This document shows, piece after piece, positions 21,899-31,916 of a DNA stretch of 64,000 nt. The position numbers were made by a program, and so were the translations under genes. Source of the DNA: Methanobacterium veterum (GTDB lineage Archaea > Methanobacteriota > Methanobacteria > Methanobacteriales > Methanobacteriaceae); NCBI RefSeq assembly GCF_000745485.1, contig NZ_KN050693.1, positions 112,570 through 176,569 of the forward strand, given 5' to 3'. Each line of letters opens with the position of its first letter. Positions within the stretch are counted from its first letter, which is position 1. The notes beneath the pieces are model-generated. The model searched no databases, was not told the origin of the DNA, and saw nothing but the letters and a program-made list of their open reading frames with translations.

Positions 21899-23311
21899 TT
21901 AAAGAGGGTTAATAACCACGATTTTAGTTTTAGTCATATCTTCAATGGCATATTTTATACCTTCTTTACCTAACCCGCTCATTTTACAGCCTCCAAAAGG
22001 CATGTTGTCCATACGGTATGTTGACGGTTTGTTTACTATAACTCCTCCAGATTCTATCTCTTTTACAGCTTTCATAGCATTGTTAATGTTATTTGTGAAT
22101 ATTCCTGCCTGTAATCCATATTTGGTGTTATTTGCAACTTTTACTGCTTCATCAATCCCATTTATGCGGATTATTGGCGAGATAGGGCCGAATGTTTCAT
22201 ATTGTACGATTTTCATTTTAGAATCAACATTGTCCAGGATCGTTGGCAGATATAAAGTCCCTTCACGCTTTCCACCACATAAAAGCTCTGCTCCATCATT
22301 TACGGCTTCATTTACTCTGTTTTCAACTTCAATTGCTGCTCCTTTATTTATTAAAGGGCCTACATCTGTTTCAGGATCCATGGGGTCTCCAGTAACAAGT
22401 TTTTTAGTATTATTTACAAATTTCTGGATAAATTCATCAGCTATTTTATCATCAAGAATCACACGCTTTACTCCAATACAAACTTGGCCTGCATTAAGAT
22501 AAGAACCTCTTACAGCTGCTTCAACTGCTTTTTCTATATCTGCATCTTCAAGTACAATGAGTGGATCATTTCCACCAAGTTCAAGTGTTAATTTTTTCAT
22601 CCCTGCCTGTTTAGATATATGTTCGCCGATTTCCACACTTCCAGTAAACGAGATCTTATTTACAACAGGGCTTGTTACAATCTCATCACCAATGGTTCTT
22701 CCATGCCCTGTTACAGCATTTAAGGCCCCATCTGGAAGGTAAAAATCCATAATTTCGGCCATTTTCAACGCGGTAAGCGGTGCTTTCATGGATGGTTTTA
22801 GAATCACACTGTTTTTAGCTGCAATTGCTGGTGCCACTTTATGAATTGCCAGGTTTAAAGGATAATTAAAAGGGGTTATAGCAGCAACCACACCTAATGG
22901 GAGCCGCATTGTAAAACCAATCACATTTTCCCCGCCGGCACAGGCATCCATGGGTATTGTTTCGCCGTATATACGTTTTGATTCTTCTGCTCCAAGTAAA
23001 ATAGTTTGTATGGAACGATTAACTTCTTCTATTGAATCTTTAATGGGTTTACCGCAGTCAATGGTTATTAATTTTGCAAGGGATTTTGAATTTTTTGATA
23101 ATTCTTCATGAATTCCATATAAATTTTCTGATATTTCACGGGATGAAAGATCATTTAGGGCTTTCTTTGCTCTGTTTGCAGCAATCAGTGCATTTTGCAC
23201 GTCTTCGTGATTCCCTTGAGGTACTGTATCTATTACTTCATTATTGAACGGATTTCTAATTTCTATTTTCTCAGTTTTATCCATTAATTTACCGTTTATC
23301 AGCATGTCCAT
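21899..23311 (-). CDS. Aldehyde dehydrogenase, probable lactaldehyde dehydrogenase (F420 biosynthesis)
   Basis: A 470-residue NAD(P)-dependent aldehyde dehydrogenase. Catalytic Asn in [14 protein letters not shown], general base Glu in [11 protein letters not shown], nucleophile Cys in [13 protein letters not shown] and the cofactor loop [10 protein letters not shown] are all present. The length and N-terminal form resemble methanogen lactaldehyde dehydrogenase (CofA), which supplies lactate for 2-phospholactate in coenzyme F420; substrate identity is inference because no other F420 gene is here. GGGAGGTAAAAGT precedes the ATG. Confidence 0.85.
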   Translation of the reverse strand: MDMLINGKLMDKTEKIEIRNPFNNEVIDTVPQGNHEDVQNALIAANRAKKALNDLSSREISENLYGIHEELSKNSKSLAKLITIDCGKPIKDSIEEVNRSIQTILLGAEESKRIYGETIPMDACAGGENVIGFTMRLPLGVVAAITPFNYPLNLAIHKVAPAIAAKNSVILKPSMKAPLTALKMAEIMDFYLPDGALNAVTGHGRTIGDEIVTSPVVNKISFTGSVEIGEHISKQAGMKKLTLELGGNDPLIVLEDADIEKAVEAAVRGSYLNAGQVCIGVKRVILDDKIADEFIQKFVNNTKKLVTGDPMDPETDVGPLINKGAAIEVENRVNEAVNDGAELLCGGKREGTLYLPTILDNVDSKMKIVQYETFGPISPIIRINGIDEAVKVANNTKYGLQAGIFTNNINNAMKAVKEIESGGVIVNKPSTYRMDNMPFGGCKMSGLGKEGIKYAIEDMTKTKIVVINPL

Positions 23312-23382
23312 ACTTTTACCTCCCGCTGTGAATAGATGTTTGCAGTATTTTATGTAATTAATATAATTAAATAATTAATTGT

Positions 23383-23533
23383 CGCTCATGTTCATGTCCA
23401 GAATCGTTATGTTAGCGCTATAATTTATGTAAATCATTGATTAAATAAATTGGAATTTTCTTAAACAAGTTCAACTTAAATTAACCAGTGACAGGTTAAC
23501 ATGAAGTATAAACTGTGCACCATGGACATGAGT
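23383..23533. mobile_element. MITE-like element, copy A
   Basis: About 151 bp bounded by imperfect inverted ends: CGCTCATGTTCATG at the left and CATGGACATGAGT at the right (CTCATGTTCATG against CTCATGTCCATG). Read on the minus strand it shares ACTCATGTCCATG, then TTATACTTC.TGTTAA, then terminal CATGAGCG with the segment 49667-49815. It encodes no protein. A short non-autonomous transposon relic is the simplest reading; no target-site duplication was established. Confidence 0.45.
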
Positions 23534-23575
23534 AATTATAAAAAAAGTAGGTAGTATTAACTGTAAAATTGGTTA

Positions 23576-23770
23576 TTAACTAAATTTAGGGAGTAATCCA
23601 TTTAATGAATTGTTGATATTTTTCAAATCGGTCTTGTTAATTTCGCTACCCATTCCTGCTAAATAATTCTTGTAATAAAGTGCTGCTGCAATTACAATTA
23701 CAATTATGCCGCCAAAAATTAGTAGATATTCCGCTGCACCCTGTGCCCTTTCTTCTTCTAGCATTCCCAT
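23576..23770 (-). CDS. Class III signal peptide (archaeal pilin-like) protein
   Basis: A 64-residue protein from ATG 23770 (TTG 23782 in frame overlaps the GGTG ribosome site). The motif ERAQGAAEYLLIFGG is a class III signal peptide: cleavage before Gln by an EppA-type peptidase, with the conserved Glu at +5 after Q, followed by a hydrophobic helix that packs in the pilus core. The tail is short. It directly precedes nothing else but follows the TadC gene by a few bases, so it is likely a pilin subunit assembled by that system. Confidence 0.82.
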   Translation of the reverse strand: MGMLEEERAQGAAEYLLIFGGIIVIVIAAALYYKNYLAGMGSEINKTDLKNINNSLNGLLPKFS

Positions 23771-23782
23771 ATTTAACACCAA

Positions 23783-24718
23783 CTAACCTGTTCCTAAAAT
23801 CTTTGGACCCAACATTTGTATTACAACAAATATCCCATAGGCTGCCGGGGCCAGTAATAATGCAAATTTAACGCCTTTTCTTGCACTACCATACATAACA
23901 ATACCAATTAACAGTGACGCTATGATGGAATGGATGATTATATAACCGCCTGCAGCAAGTGTTGCAGTTTCTGCAAGTGGATTTGGTTTACCTACAGACG
24001 CAATAAATGAATTGTATGTCATTATCATTCCGAGTGCAAAGGGGGCAGCTATTATGGCTGCGATAATAAGAAACATTACTGACATCATTACATTTGCTTT
24101 CCTTTCCCTTTGAAGTGCTAAAACAGCCCTTAAATCTTCTGCAACTGTTTCAACAACGTCAGATAGACTTCCACCAGTTTTTCTTCCTTCTAATATCATC
24201 CTGAATGTTCTATCTAAGTTTTTAGACTTAAGACGTTCGCCCATTGCAAGTATTGCATCATCAAATGTACTTCCAATTTTAATCTCTATTACAGCCCTTT
24301 TTAATTCATCAGTTAATGGGCCTTCTCCATGTCTTGAGACGTCTTCCAGAGCAGTTTCAAGACCAACACCTGCACGAAGTAAAGATGCGATCTGTCTTAA
24401 AAAATCAGGAGTTCCATTTTCAATAGCATCAACTCTGCGTTCCATCATGAAAAATATCCAAACACCAATAAGTATGGTGGGTATTACGAAACCAGCTAGC
24501 GCCCCTAAAATAGGGTTTATGCCAAGTAATAATGATAAAACAGCTGCGAGTACGGCTAACCCAATTGCAATTATGAGATCTAAAGTTATTATATCTGAAG
24601 CTTTAACATACATTCCACTTCTTATAAGCATTTCCTGCATCATAACTGCATATTTTTCAGGTATAATGTTGTCAATAATGTTAGATACTGGAGATAATGC
24701 ACTGGGTATAATTGCCAT
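23783..24718 (-). CDS. Type II secretion/pilus assembly membrane protein (TadC/GspF-like)
   Basis: A 311-residue integral membrane protein with a T2SSF domain: cytoplasmic block [23 protein letters not shown] and [20 protein letters not shown] near residues 115-195, and hydrophobic segments around 45-90 and from 200 to the end. It is the platform protein for archaeal type IV-like pili. The pilin-like gene follows immediately downstream in the same strand. No ATPase (TadA) is in the window. Confidence 0.88.
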   Translation of the reverse strand: MAIIPSALSPVSNIIDNIIPEKYAVMMQEMLIRSGMYVKASDIITLDLIIAIGLAVLAAVLSLLLGINPILGALAGFVIPTILIGVWIFFMMERRVDAIENGTPDFLRQIASLLRAGVGLETALEDVSRHGEGPLTDELKRAVIEIKIGSTFDDAILAMGERLKSKNLDRTFRMILEGRKTGGSLSDVVETVAEDLRAVLALQRERKANVMMSVMFLIIAAIIAAPFALGMIMTYNSFIASVGKPNPLAETATLAAGGYIIIHSIIASLLIGIVMYGSARKGVKFALLLAPAAYGIFVVIQMLGPKILGTG

Positions 24719-25402
24719 TTTTCCACCTTATTTAATATTCTATTTCATATATAAATAATAGGCTGGTTCAAAGTGTTACATATATACTTTCATTTTGATA
24801 TAAGAAGCGGTATAAAAGTATTAATTTGAAATGCCTTATCATATCTTTAACAGTAGTTTATCAACGCTATACAATATAATATTTCCTATTTTTATACTCC
24901 TATAATCAACGTAAAACTTTTATCTTTAGTTTAAATGGATACCTATCTAAAATAGAATTAATCACATTATATTTCACTATTATCCATACAATTAAAACTT
25001 AAATTATTTATTAAATGGTTATGAAGCGATAAATATTATATTTTTAGGATCACAATGATCATATTCATTTATATGGAATTTGTTTTTCTTTTTTAATGGA
25101 TCAAGAGAATTAAACTTATATTGGTAATAATTTATTTCTGTTATTGTGAGTTAAGTCACTAAAGGGGTACTGGATTGTTTTTGATATATCGGAAATTAGT
25201 TCATTAAACATTAAAAGATTAAAAATCAGTTAAATACATTTTTTTTAGCTATAGTGTGGTTGTGGTTATATAAAAACTCATATCTAATTATAACTCTTAT
25301 TTTGTCAGTATGGTCTTTAATAAACGGAGTATTTTATTTCAATAATATTAAATTTTATAAATAAAGTATTACATAGGAAATTCTAAAGTGGAGGTTGATA
25401 GT
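24719..25402. other. Long divergent intergenic region
   Basis: About 680 bp, very AT-rich. On the left lies the GGTGGAA ribosome site of tadC (minus). On the right, TTTTATAAATA near 25350 is a possible TATA box and GGAGGTTGAT at 25390-25399 is the ribosome site for the gene at 25403. No gene or repeat recognised between. Confidence 0.4.
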
Positions 25403-26635
25403 ATGGCTCAATTTAAACCATTTGAAATGGATGGAATTCCTATAGAATCAGAATATATGAACTGGGAAGAAGTAATTCAGGAACCGTATGACAAGATGGA
25501 TGTAGATCCTTATACTCGTACTAGAGTTATTCTAATGAATGGAATCGAGACTAATTCTGTATTAACATCTCATGCAGTGGAAAGAATGGCTGATAATCCT
25601 GAAATTAAGAAGCAAATGGCTGAAATACGTCGTGCAGACTCTCAGCAGCAGCAAACTGTAGACTGGCTTAATCCTCCTGATCAAACCATATTGGAAACTA
25701 CCCTTGGTTATGAACAAGTTGCTGTAGATCTTACAGCAAACCTGGCTCAACACGAACCCGATTCCTATGTGAAAAGTACATTGGATTTTGCACTGCTTGA
25801 GGATTTTGACCATCTGTATAGATATGGATGCTTGATGCAGATACTGAATGGCGAAGACCCTGAACAAATAACTAAGGGAAAAACTGACATTAAACCTGGA
25901 AGACCTACCAGTATGGAGCACAGACATCCTGATGATTCCATGAGAAATCATTATGACAAGGATGAGGCCGAACTCAAGACAAAAATGAATTATATCACTA
26001 TTACTTCCGGTGAACAGCAGACTGAACTATTCTACAAATCCCATGGAAATATGTGCAGTGATGATCTGGCACGTAAACTGTATTCCGAAATTGCAGAAAT
26101 TGAAGAACAGCATGTAACTCAATATGGACTATTGGGTGATCCAAATGAGACTATGCTCGAAAAAGTAGCAATGATACAACTTAACGAAGCGTATAACTAT
26201 TGTTCCGCTGCTTTAACAGAGCCAAACCGAAGGATAAGAAGGTTATGGGAACACTTTGCACAGATGGAAATCACCCACTTCAACATGTGTGCAGATTTAA
26301 TTAAAAAACACGAAGGCAGAAACATTGAAGATATCATGCAGGCTGATTCGATTAGGCCTATGATAACTTTTGAACCCAATAAAAAGTATGTAGATAAAGT
26401 TTTAGAAGAACAGATTGACCTCATGCCTTATAATATGGAATTTGTGCACCTTGCAGATTTACCTGATAACTGGCCCTCCTTCCGGTATGAAAGAAAGGTC
26501 AATTCGGACCGTATCCCTTCAGAAGAAGTTGTAAAAGGTCTTGATGGTGGACTAGCAGAAAAAGAGAATGCAGAAATATACCAGAACTTCAGAAGACAGA
26601 TGAATGAGAGAATTCAAAGTTCTAACGCTAAATAA
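25403..26635 (+). CDS. Large ferritin-like (putative di-iron) protein
   Basis: A 410-residue soluble protein; ATG 25403 is preceded seven bases by a near-perfect GGAGGTTGAT, so GTG 25388 is rejected. It shows helix motifs of ferritin-like carboxylate di-iron proteins: LGYEQVAVDLTANLAQHE, LLEDFDHLYRYG, ITSGEQQTELFYKSHG, EIAEIEEQHVTQYG (ExxH), QLNEAYNYCSAAL and HFAQMEITHFNMC (ExxH). The ligand set appears more than once, suggesting two four-helix bundles. The strong ribosome site suggests high expression. Substrate and role (iron, peroxide or oxygen handling) are not evident; it stands alone. Confidence 0.6.
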   Translation: MAQFKPFEMDGIPIESEYMNWEEVIQEPYDKMDVDPYTRTRVILMNGIETNSVLTSHAVERMADNPEIKKQMAEIRRADSQQQQTVDWLNPPDQTILETTLGYEQVAVDLTANLAQHEPDSYVKSTLDFALLEDFDHLYRYGCLMQILNGEDPEQITKGKTDIKPGRPTSMEHRHPDDSMRNHYDKDEAELKTKMNYITITSGEQQTELFYKSHGNMCSDDLARKLYSEIAEIEEQHVTQYGLLGDPNETMLEKVAMIQLNEAYNYCSAALTEPNRRIRRLWEHFAQMEITHFNMCADLIKKHEGRNIEDIMQADSIRPMITFEPNKKYVDKVLEEQIDLMPYNMEFVHLADLPDNWPSFRYERKVNSDRIPSEEVVKGLDGGLAEKENAEIYQNFRRQMNERIQSSNAK

Positions 26636-27010
26636 ATGGTATCAATTTAAAACTTAATTTCTTTTTTATTTAAATGAGTTCTTAACTTAATCATGCAAAA
26701 CTCAATGATAAGGTTCTAATATAATTTAAAATAAACTGAATCCTGATTTTAATACAGATGTTTTTTTATTTAATGGCCAGTACACTAACTATTTTTCTAA
26801 ATAAAATTCCTTCAGAATTTTAAGTCCTGATGAATTTAATTATCAAAATAAATGTCCGCTTTGACTTATTATAAATAAATGAGTTTAAGTACATTGAAAT
26901 AATCAGATTAATAGATTACAGCTATTTTCAGCGGTTTAGTCCATATTTAAATATAAAGTAGGGGAATAATTTAGGTATATTATAAATTAATTTAATAGTG
27001 GGGATTTATA
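26636..27010. other. Gene-free region
   Basis: A 375-bp AT-rich stretch. A T-rich tract about 25 bp after the ferritin-like gene (CTTTTTTATTT) may terminate it. GTGGGGAT just before 27011 is the ribosome site of the next gene. Nothing else seen. Confidence 0.35.
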
Positions 27011-28042
27011 TTGAATAAAACATTAAAAAGAGGACAACTGAAAAAAGAATTATCTATATTTTTAATCATTACCTTTGCAGCGACTTATATTCTTCAATTT
27101 TTTATTTATAGTATCGCTGGTTACATACCATCTCCACCTTCTCAAATATGGGTCGCCACGCTGGTATTGAGCATGTTTATACCTGCCACTGCGGCCATAA
27201 TCTGTATTATTTACTTCAAATCTAGTGCCCTTACCAGAGAATCAAAAATTGTATTTACATTCTTCTTACTTTATGTTGTTTTATTTTCCTTTGAGAACTA
27301 TTATCAGCCAGTAATGGGGAGTGTAATGGATCAGCCTGTTCTTTCAACCATTGTTGCAGTTTTAGGGATGTTAGCTGTAATACTGTTGAACTTGAAAAAG
27401 AAGTGGAGAAACGGCCTGAAAGCTTCAAAATTATCCTTTGGCAGGAACCGTAAATATTACCTCATTTTGCCATTAACTGTTCTTTTAATACTTATTTTTC
27501 AGGGTATTATAGTTTATTTCAGTGGTTTAGGCGCTCCTGCTGCGGAATTTAACATTTACACATTCTTCATAACATTGATACCTTATTTAATTTTTTCTTT
27601 CTTTACAATATGGGCATGGTATTTTGGAGAAGAATTTGGATGGAGAGTATACCTCCAGGACAGACTATTTCCTCTTTTAGGCAGTTATAAAGGTGTTCTG
27701 GTACTGGGTATCATATGGGGCGCATGGCATTATCCAATGAATGCAATGGGCTATAATTTTCCAGGACACCCCATTCTAGGTAATGTTTTAATGACAATTT
27801 TCACCATTGTAATGGGCATTATTTTAAGTTATGCAGTTTTAAAAACTGGAAGTGTCTGGGCAGCAATAATAATACATCTATTTAATAATAAAGCAGGTAA
27901 TATTGTGGCAGCATATCTTGCTTATTCCAGTAATGGTTTACTGGGTAATATTATGGGCAGTGTACTTCTGGGAATATTTGCACTGATTCTTTTGAGATCT
28001 AAAGTCTGGAAAAGAGTTGAAAAGGTCCCCAAAATTCAATGA
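27011..28042 (+). CDS. CPBP family intramembrane metalloprotease
   Basis: A 343-residue protein with about eight membrane helices. The CPBP/Abi active-site motifs are present: EEFGWRVYLQDRLFPLLG near residue 212 (EExxxR), GIIWGAWHYPMNAMG near 237 (His) and AAIIIHLFNN near 288 (His-Asn). Family members cleave membrane substrates such as prenylated peptides, and in bacteria can protect against bacteriocins. It starts with TTG behind GTGGGGAT. A decayed relative lies at 42.8 kb. Confidence 0.88.
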   Translation: MNKTLKRGQLKKELSIFLIITFAATYILQFFIYSIAGYIPSPPSQIWVATLVLSMFIPATAAIICIIYFKSSALTRESKIVFTFFLLYVVLFSFENYYQPVMGSVMDQPVLSTIVAVLGMLAVILLNLKKKWRNGLKASKLSFGRNRKYYLILPLTVLLILIFQGIIVYFSGLGAPAAEFNIYTFFITLIPYLIFSFFTIWAWYFGEEFGWRVYLQDRLFPLLGSYKGVLVLGIIWGAWHYPMNAMGYNFPGHPILGNVLMTIFTIVMGIILSYAVLKTGSVWAAIIIHLFNNKAGNIVAAYLAYSSNGLLGNIMGSVLLGIFALILLRSKVWKRVEKVPKIQ

Positions 28043-28066
28043 ATATACAATAGTTAGAGGTAAATT

Positions 28067-28808
28067 ATGGAAAATAACATGGTTCTTAAGTATGAAACGC
28101 CTTTAATGGAGGGAATTATGGAAAGGAGAAAAAGCCAGTTTACAATTGATGTTGTCATCGATAATGAAGTGGTGTCATTGCCCAACAACTGGAAGGATTG
28201 GGAATATTGATCTATCTGGAATACCTTGTTTACTATCTAAAGCAATGATCCAAAGCGTAAAACGCCGTATACTGTAGAAGCAGTTTCATTAGATCTACCT
28301 GAATCAAAAGAAAAATCATGGATTGGGCCAGAATGCTGCCAATCGATATGTAGAAAATGCTCTGGTGAAAGGTTTATTTCAAGATATGGTTAGTGGATAT
28401 GATACAGTTCTCCGTGAACAGGTACTGGGAATTTCTAAACTGGACTTTCTTGTTGGAGATACTTATATTGAAGTTAAAATGCCACTATTAATTATACAGT
28501 TGCCTTATCCGAAACACATCAATACGAAAAAGGTTGGAAAATTCAGCTCTACAGAACGTTTTATTAAACATATCAATGAACTGGCAGGTAGCTTTACTAC
28601 TAATCAGAGAGCAATTCTTTTAGTTTGTTTTATTTACGATAATCCTGGATTTAAGGTTGAAGTTAGGAGTACTAACAGTGATTTTGTAGAAAATGAAGTA
28701 CAAAAGTGTATCTCAAAAGGAATGGAGATATGGCAGGTAAACTTCAGTATTTCACCTGAAGGAATAAAATTACTGAAGTATTTTGAGACAACACATGATT
28801 ATGGATAA
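28067..28808 (+). pseudogene. sfsA-like (DNA/RNA nuclease) pseudogene
   Basis: Segments match the SfsA family in order but in different frames. From ATG 28067: LMEGIMERRKSQFTIDVVID, ending at TGA 28208. Then PKRKTPYTVEAVSLDLPES near 28250-28310 in another frame, and an open stretch 28323-28808 with NQ.AANRYVENAL, KLDFLVGDTYIEVKMPL (the Exx EVK nuclease core), QRAILLVCFIY and GMEIWQVNFSISPEGIKLLK. The TGRM/GCL-type middle section is missing, so there has been a deletion plus frameshifts. The C-terminal frame alone has no start or ribosome site of its own. Confidence 0.75.
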
Positions 28809-28810
28809 AG

Positions 28811-29142
28811 ATTAGATTTCGTTGAATTATTTTTGGATAGTACTGGACTGAAAAAGATTATTGAGTATTTGGTAACATATAACTCTATGAAGAAGATTAA
28901 GATAGTTATCGTGTATTTTATAATACCCGACGGAAAAAGATAGCATAACATATATCTTTATGAAAAAAATGATTAGTTTCCTATTTTAAGTAATGACTCG
29001 ATATTTTTAATATGGTTAAAATTTAAAATAACAGTACTTATATTGTGAGATATAATAAATTATGTAGATGGAAAATAATTATAGAGATTTTCTTAAGCAA
29101 TTATAAATGAGTAAAAATTAAATTATTTTGATTGGTGATAAT
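28811..29142. other. Gene-free region after the sfsA pseudogene
   Basis: A 332-bp AT-rich gap. One frame stays open for about 45 codons after the pseudogene (to a TAG near 28940, containing DGKR at its end) without a start or recognised family; probably chance or further decay. GGTGATAAT at 29134-29142 is the ribosome site of the next gene. Confidence 0.3.
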
Positions 29143-29346
29143 ATGGCAGAAATAAAACAATTAATAGTTGGTATAACCCGAGAGGGCGATATAATCGTTA
29201 AAAGTGGAAGAGGCAAAATGTATTCTGTTAAAAAAATTCCAGGTTTAAAATTCACTTGTGAAGATTTATTCCAGGATGTAGAAAAAGAATTATACGCCAC
29301 TATTGATACAGACGTTCAACCTTGGGAATGTATCGCTATAGAATAA
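29143..29346 (+). CDS. Small conserved hypothetical protein
   Basis: A 67-residue soluble protein from ATG 29143, chosen over TTG 29128 because GGTGAT lies four bases upstream. It begins MAEIKQLIVGITREGDIIVK and reads as small beta strands (REGDIIVKSGRGKMYSVKKI) followed by an acidic helix (EDLFQDVEKELYATID). No family recognised. The strong ribosome site and low-complexity-free sequence support a real gene. It stands alone between AT-rich gaps. Confidence 0.6.
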   Translation: MAEIKQLIVGITREGDIIVKSGRGKMYSVKKIPGLKFTCEDLFQDVEKELYATIDTDVQPWECIAIE

Positions 29347-29840
29347 TTAGAGCGAATAATTATATAAAATAAAACTATATTTTAATATCATTTTTTTTAA
29401 TTATTGGGTTTAGAGAGATGTAAGTATTCTATACCTCATTTATTTTTTTTTAGATTTTAAAGATTTAAATTCAATTAAATTTAACTAGTCTTAGTCAAAA
29501 AGGCCATCATATTAAGTTAAAGATCCCCATTTGCAGTTCGAACGCAAAATAGGCAAAAATTTTATTTTTTAAACAGTTCTTTTGTTCATTATTAATATAA
29601 GCAGTTCTACATAAACATTTATATTCTTGATAGTGTTAGTAATACATAAACTTCCCAATAAATAATTAATCGGGTTGTTATTATTAAATTAATTAAATTT
29701 CAAGGTTTATAATCAAGTTTAGGATTATGTGTGTTATATTACATGAAAAAATGCATTTGGATATCTATTTGGGTCATATAATTTAAATTCAAGGTCAGTA
29801 GTTTTAAATAATTATTAAAGTTAATTATGGGGGTAATGGC
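29347..29840. other. Gene-free region upstream of fdhA
   Basis: A 494-bp AT-rich gap, presumably with the promoter of the formate dehydrogenase operon. No operator palindrome or RNA element was recognised by eye. Confidence 0.35.
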
Positions 29841-31895
29841 TTGGAAATGAATTTCACGTCTACAATATGTCCTTATTGCGGGTGTGGGTGCGGTTTAAAC
29901 CTTGTTACTGTAGATGGTAAAATAAAAGGCGTTGAGCCCTGGAAAAGAAGTCCTGTAAATGAGGGAAAACTCTGTCCTAAGGGGAATTATTCCTATGAAT
30001 TCATCAACCACGATGATAGACTTAAATATCCCTTAATTAAAGAAAATAATGGCTTTAAAAAGGCAACATGGGACGAAGCTCTCAGTTTAATTGCTTCTAA
30101 ACTTAAAAAGATTAAGGAAGAAGATAAGGATGCTCTTGGATTTTTAGGATCTGCCAGATGCACCAATGAAGATAATTATATTTTTCAAAAGTTTGCCAGG
30201 ACGGTAATAGGCACAAATAACGTTGATAACTGTGCAAATCTATGCCACGGCCCTTCAATTATGGGGTTAAACCTTACATTTGGTTCAGGAGCCATGACCA
30301 ATTCTATTGATGATCTGGAAGAATCAGACTGCATTTTTATTATTGGATCAAACCCCCTGGAACAGCATCCCTTAATTGGGAGAAGGGTGTTAAGGGCAAA
30401 AAGGAAAGGGGCAAAAATTGTTGTGGTAGACCCAAGGTACACCAGCATCGCCCGGTTTGCAGACCTATTTTTGCCTCTTAAACCTGGAACAGATGTGGCG
30501 CTGATAAATTCTTTGATGAATGTCATAATGGAAGAAGGCCTTGAAGATAATGAATTCATTAATAAAAGAACAAAGAATTTTGAAGAGCTTGAGGAGCATA
30601 TAAAAGAATTCGATCCTTATAAAGTTGAAAAGATCACAGGTACACCAGAAAGCCTCATAAAAGAAGCGGCACTAATGTACGGGCAGGCTGATAATGCTGT
30701 AATTCTTTACTGTCTGGGGATAACTGAACATATAAATGGCACTGATAATGTCATTTCACTGTCAAACCTGGCCATGCTTACTGGAAATATTGGAAAGAGG
30801 GGAACTGGGTTAAACCCTTTGAGAGGTCAAAATAATGTTCAGGGCTCCTGCGACATGGGTGTTATCCCCTATTTTTATCCTGGATATCAAAAAGTAATCA
30901 TTGATGAAAACAGAGAGAAAATGGAAGACATATGGCGGTGCGGGGAATTAAATTATTTGCCGGGCATTCAACTTTCAGAAATGATGGAAGCTGCCTATGA
31001 AGGGACTATTAAAGGATTGTATTTGATGGGTGAAAACCCAATGGTAGCTGATCCTGATTTAAGACATGTAAAAGAATCACTGGAAAGATTAGAACTTCTA
31101 GTAGTTCAGGATATTTTTTTAACTGAAACTGCTGAACTTGCAGATTTTGTTTTACCTGCAGCCTGCTTTGCAGAAAAAAATGGTACATTTACCAACACTG
31201 AAAGAAGGGTAAGGCGCGTAAGAAAGGCAGCTAATTCTCCAGGTGAAGCTATGGAAGACTGGATGATAATCAGTAGACTGGCACGTGAAATGGGTTCAGA
31301 TCTATTTAACTTTAAAGATTCAGGGGAAATTTTTAGTGAAATAAGAAAAGTGACACCGCAATATGGGGGTATGGACTTATCACGGATTAATAAGCCTGAA
31401 GGTTTACAGTGGCCATGCCCAACAGAGGATCATCCAGGCACAACAATTTTACACCAGGACAGTTTTTCTACTTCCGATGGAAAAGGTGTATTTTACAAAA
31501 TAGAACCCAATAATTCAACTGAAATACAAAATCCAGAATATCCTTTTATTTTAACTACTGGAAGAGTTGTATTCCAATTTCAAACAGGCACCATGACCAT
31601 GAGATCAGAAACTTTAACAAAACAATATCCTGAGAGCTATGTGGAAATAAATGACGAAGATGCCCATGTTTTGGGAATTATGAACGGTGAAAAACTCAAT
31701 ATTTCCTCGAAGATAGGTGACATTGATATCAAAGCCAGGATAACTTCAGATATAATGCCTGGAGTTATATTCGTTCCTTTCCATTTTGCTGAAGGAGAAG
31801 AAGTGATAAACGTTTTAACATGTGCTGAATCCCTTGATCCTGTTTCAAAGATGCCTCCCCTTAAGTTATGCCCTGTAAAAATTAGAAAGTCATGA
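29841..31895 (+). CDS. fdhA: Formate dehydrogenase alpha subunit (molybdopterin, F420-type)
   Basis: A 684-residue molybdenum/tungsten bis-MGD enzyme that oxidises formate to CO2 and passes electrons to FdhB. The N terminus has a [4Fe-4S] motif CPYCGCGCGLNL with a fourth Cys in GKLCPKGN. CANLCHGPSIMGL near residue 133 carries Cys in the position where some enzymes use selenocysteine, then His. MGD motifs follow (IIGSNPLEQHPLIGRR, LRGQNNVQGSCDMG), and the C-terminal cap domain starts PFILTTGR. TTG 29841 has GGGGGT eight bases before it; ATG 29847 is the alternative. fdhB follows at about 20 bp. Confidence 0.95.
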   Translation: MEMNFTSTICPYCGCGCGLNLVTVDGKIKGVEPWKRSPVNEGKLCPKGNYSYEFINHDDRLKYPLIKENNGFKKATWDEALSLIASKLKKIKEEDKDALGFLGSARCTNEDNYIFQKFARTVIGTNNVDNCANLCHGPSIMGLNLTFGSGAMTNSIDDLEESDCIFIIGSNPLEQHPLIGRRVLRAKRKGAKIVVVDPRYTSIARFADLFLPLKPGTDVALINSLMNVIMEEGLEDNEFINKRTKNFEELEEHIKEFDPYKVEKITGTPESLIKEAALMYGQADNAVILYCLGITEHINGTDNVISLSNLAMLTGNIGKRGTGLNPLRGQNNVQGSCDMGVIPYFYPGYQKVIIDENREKMEDIWRCGELNYLPGIQLSEMMEAAYEGTIKGLYLMGENPMVADPDLRHVKESLERLELLVVQDIFLTETAELADFVLPAACFAEKNGTFTNTERRVRRVRKAANSPGEAMEDWMIISRLAREMGSDLFNFKDSGEIFSEIRKVTPQYGGMDLSRINKPEGLQWPCPTEDHPGTTILHQDSFSTSDGKGVFYKIEPNNSTEIQNPEYPFILTTGRVVFQFQTGTMTMRSETLTKQYPESYVEINDEDAHVLGIMNGEKLNISSKIGDIDIKARITSDIMPGVIFVPFHFAEGEEVINVLTCAESLDPVSKMPPLKLCPVKIRKS

Positions 31896-31916
31896 ACACT
31901 TAATAAGGTGAATTTT

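Noticed and set aside
28323..28808. 161-codon frame as an independent gene
   Set aside because: It matches only the C-terminal part of SfsA, the N-terminal part lies just upstream in another frame, and it has no ribosome site.
30225..30260. Possible selenocysteine in FdhA
   Set aside because: The codon at the active-site position is TGC (Cys) in the motif LCHGPS, so no recoding is needed.
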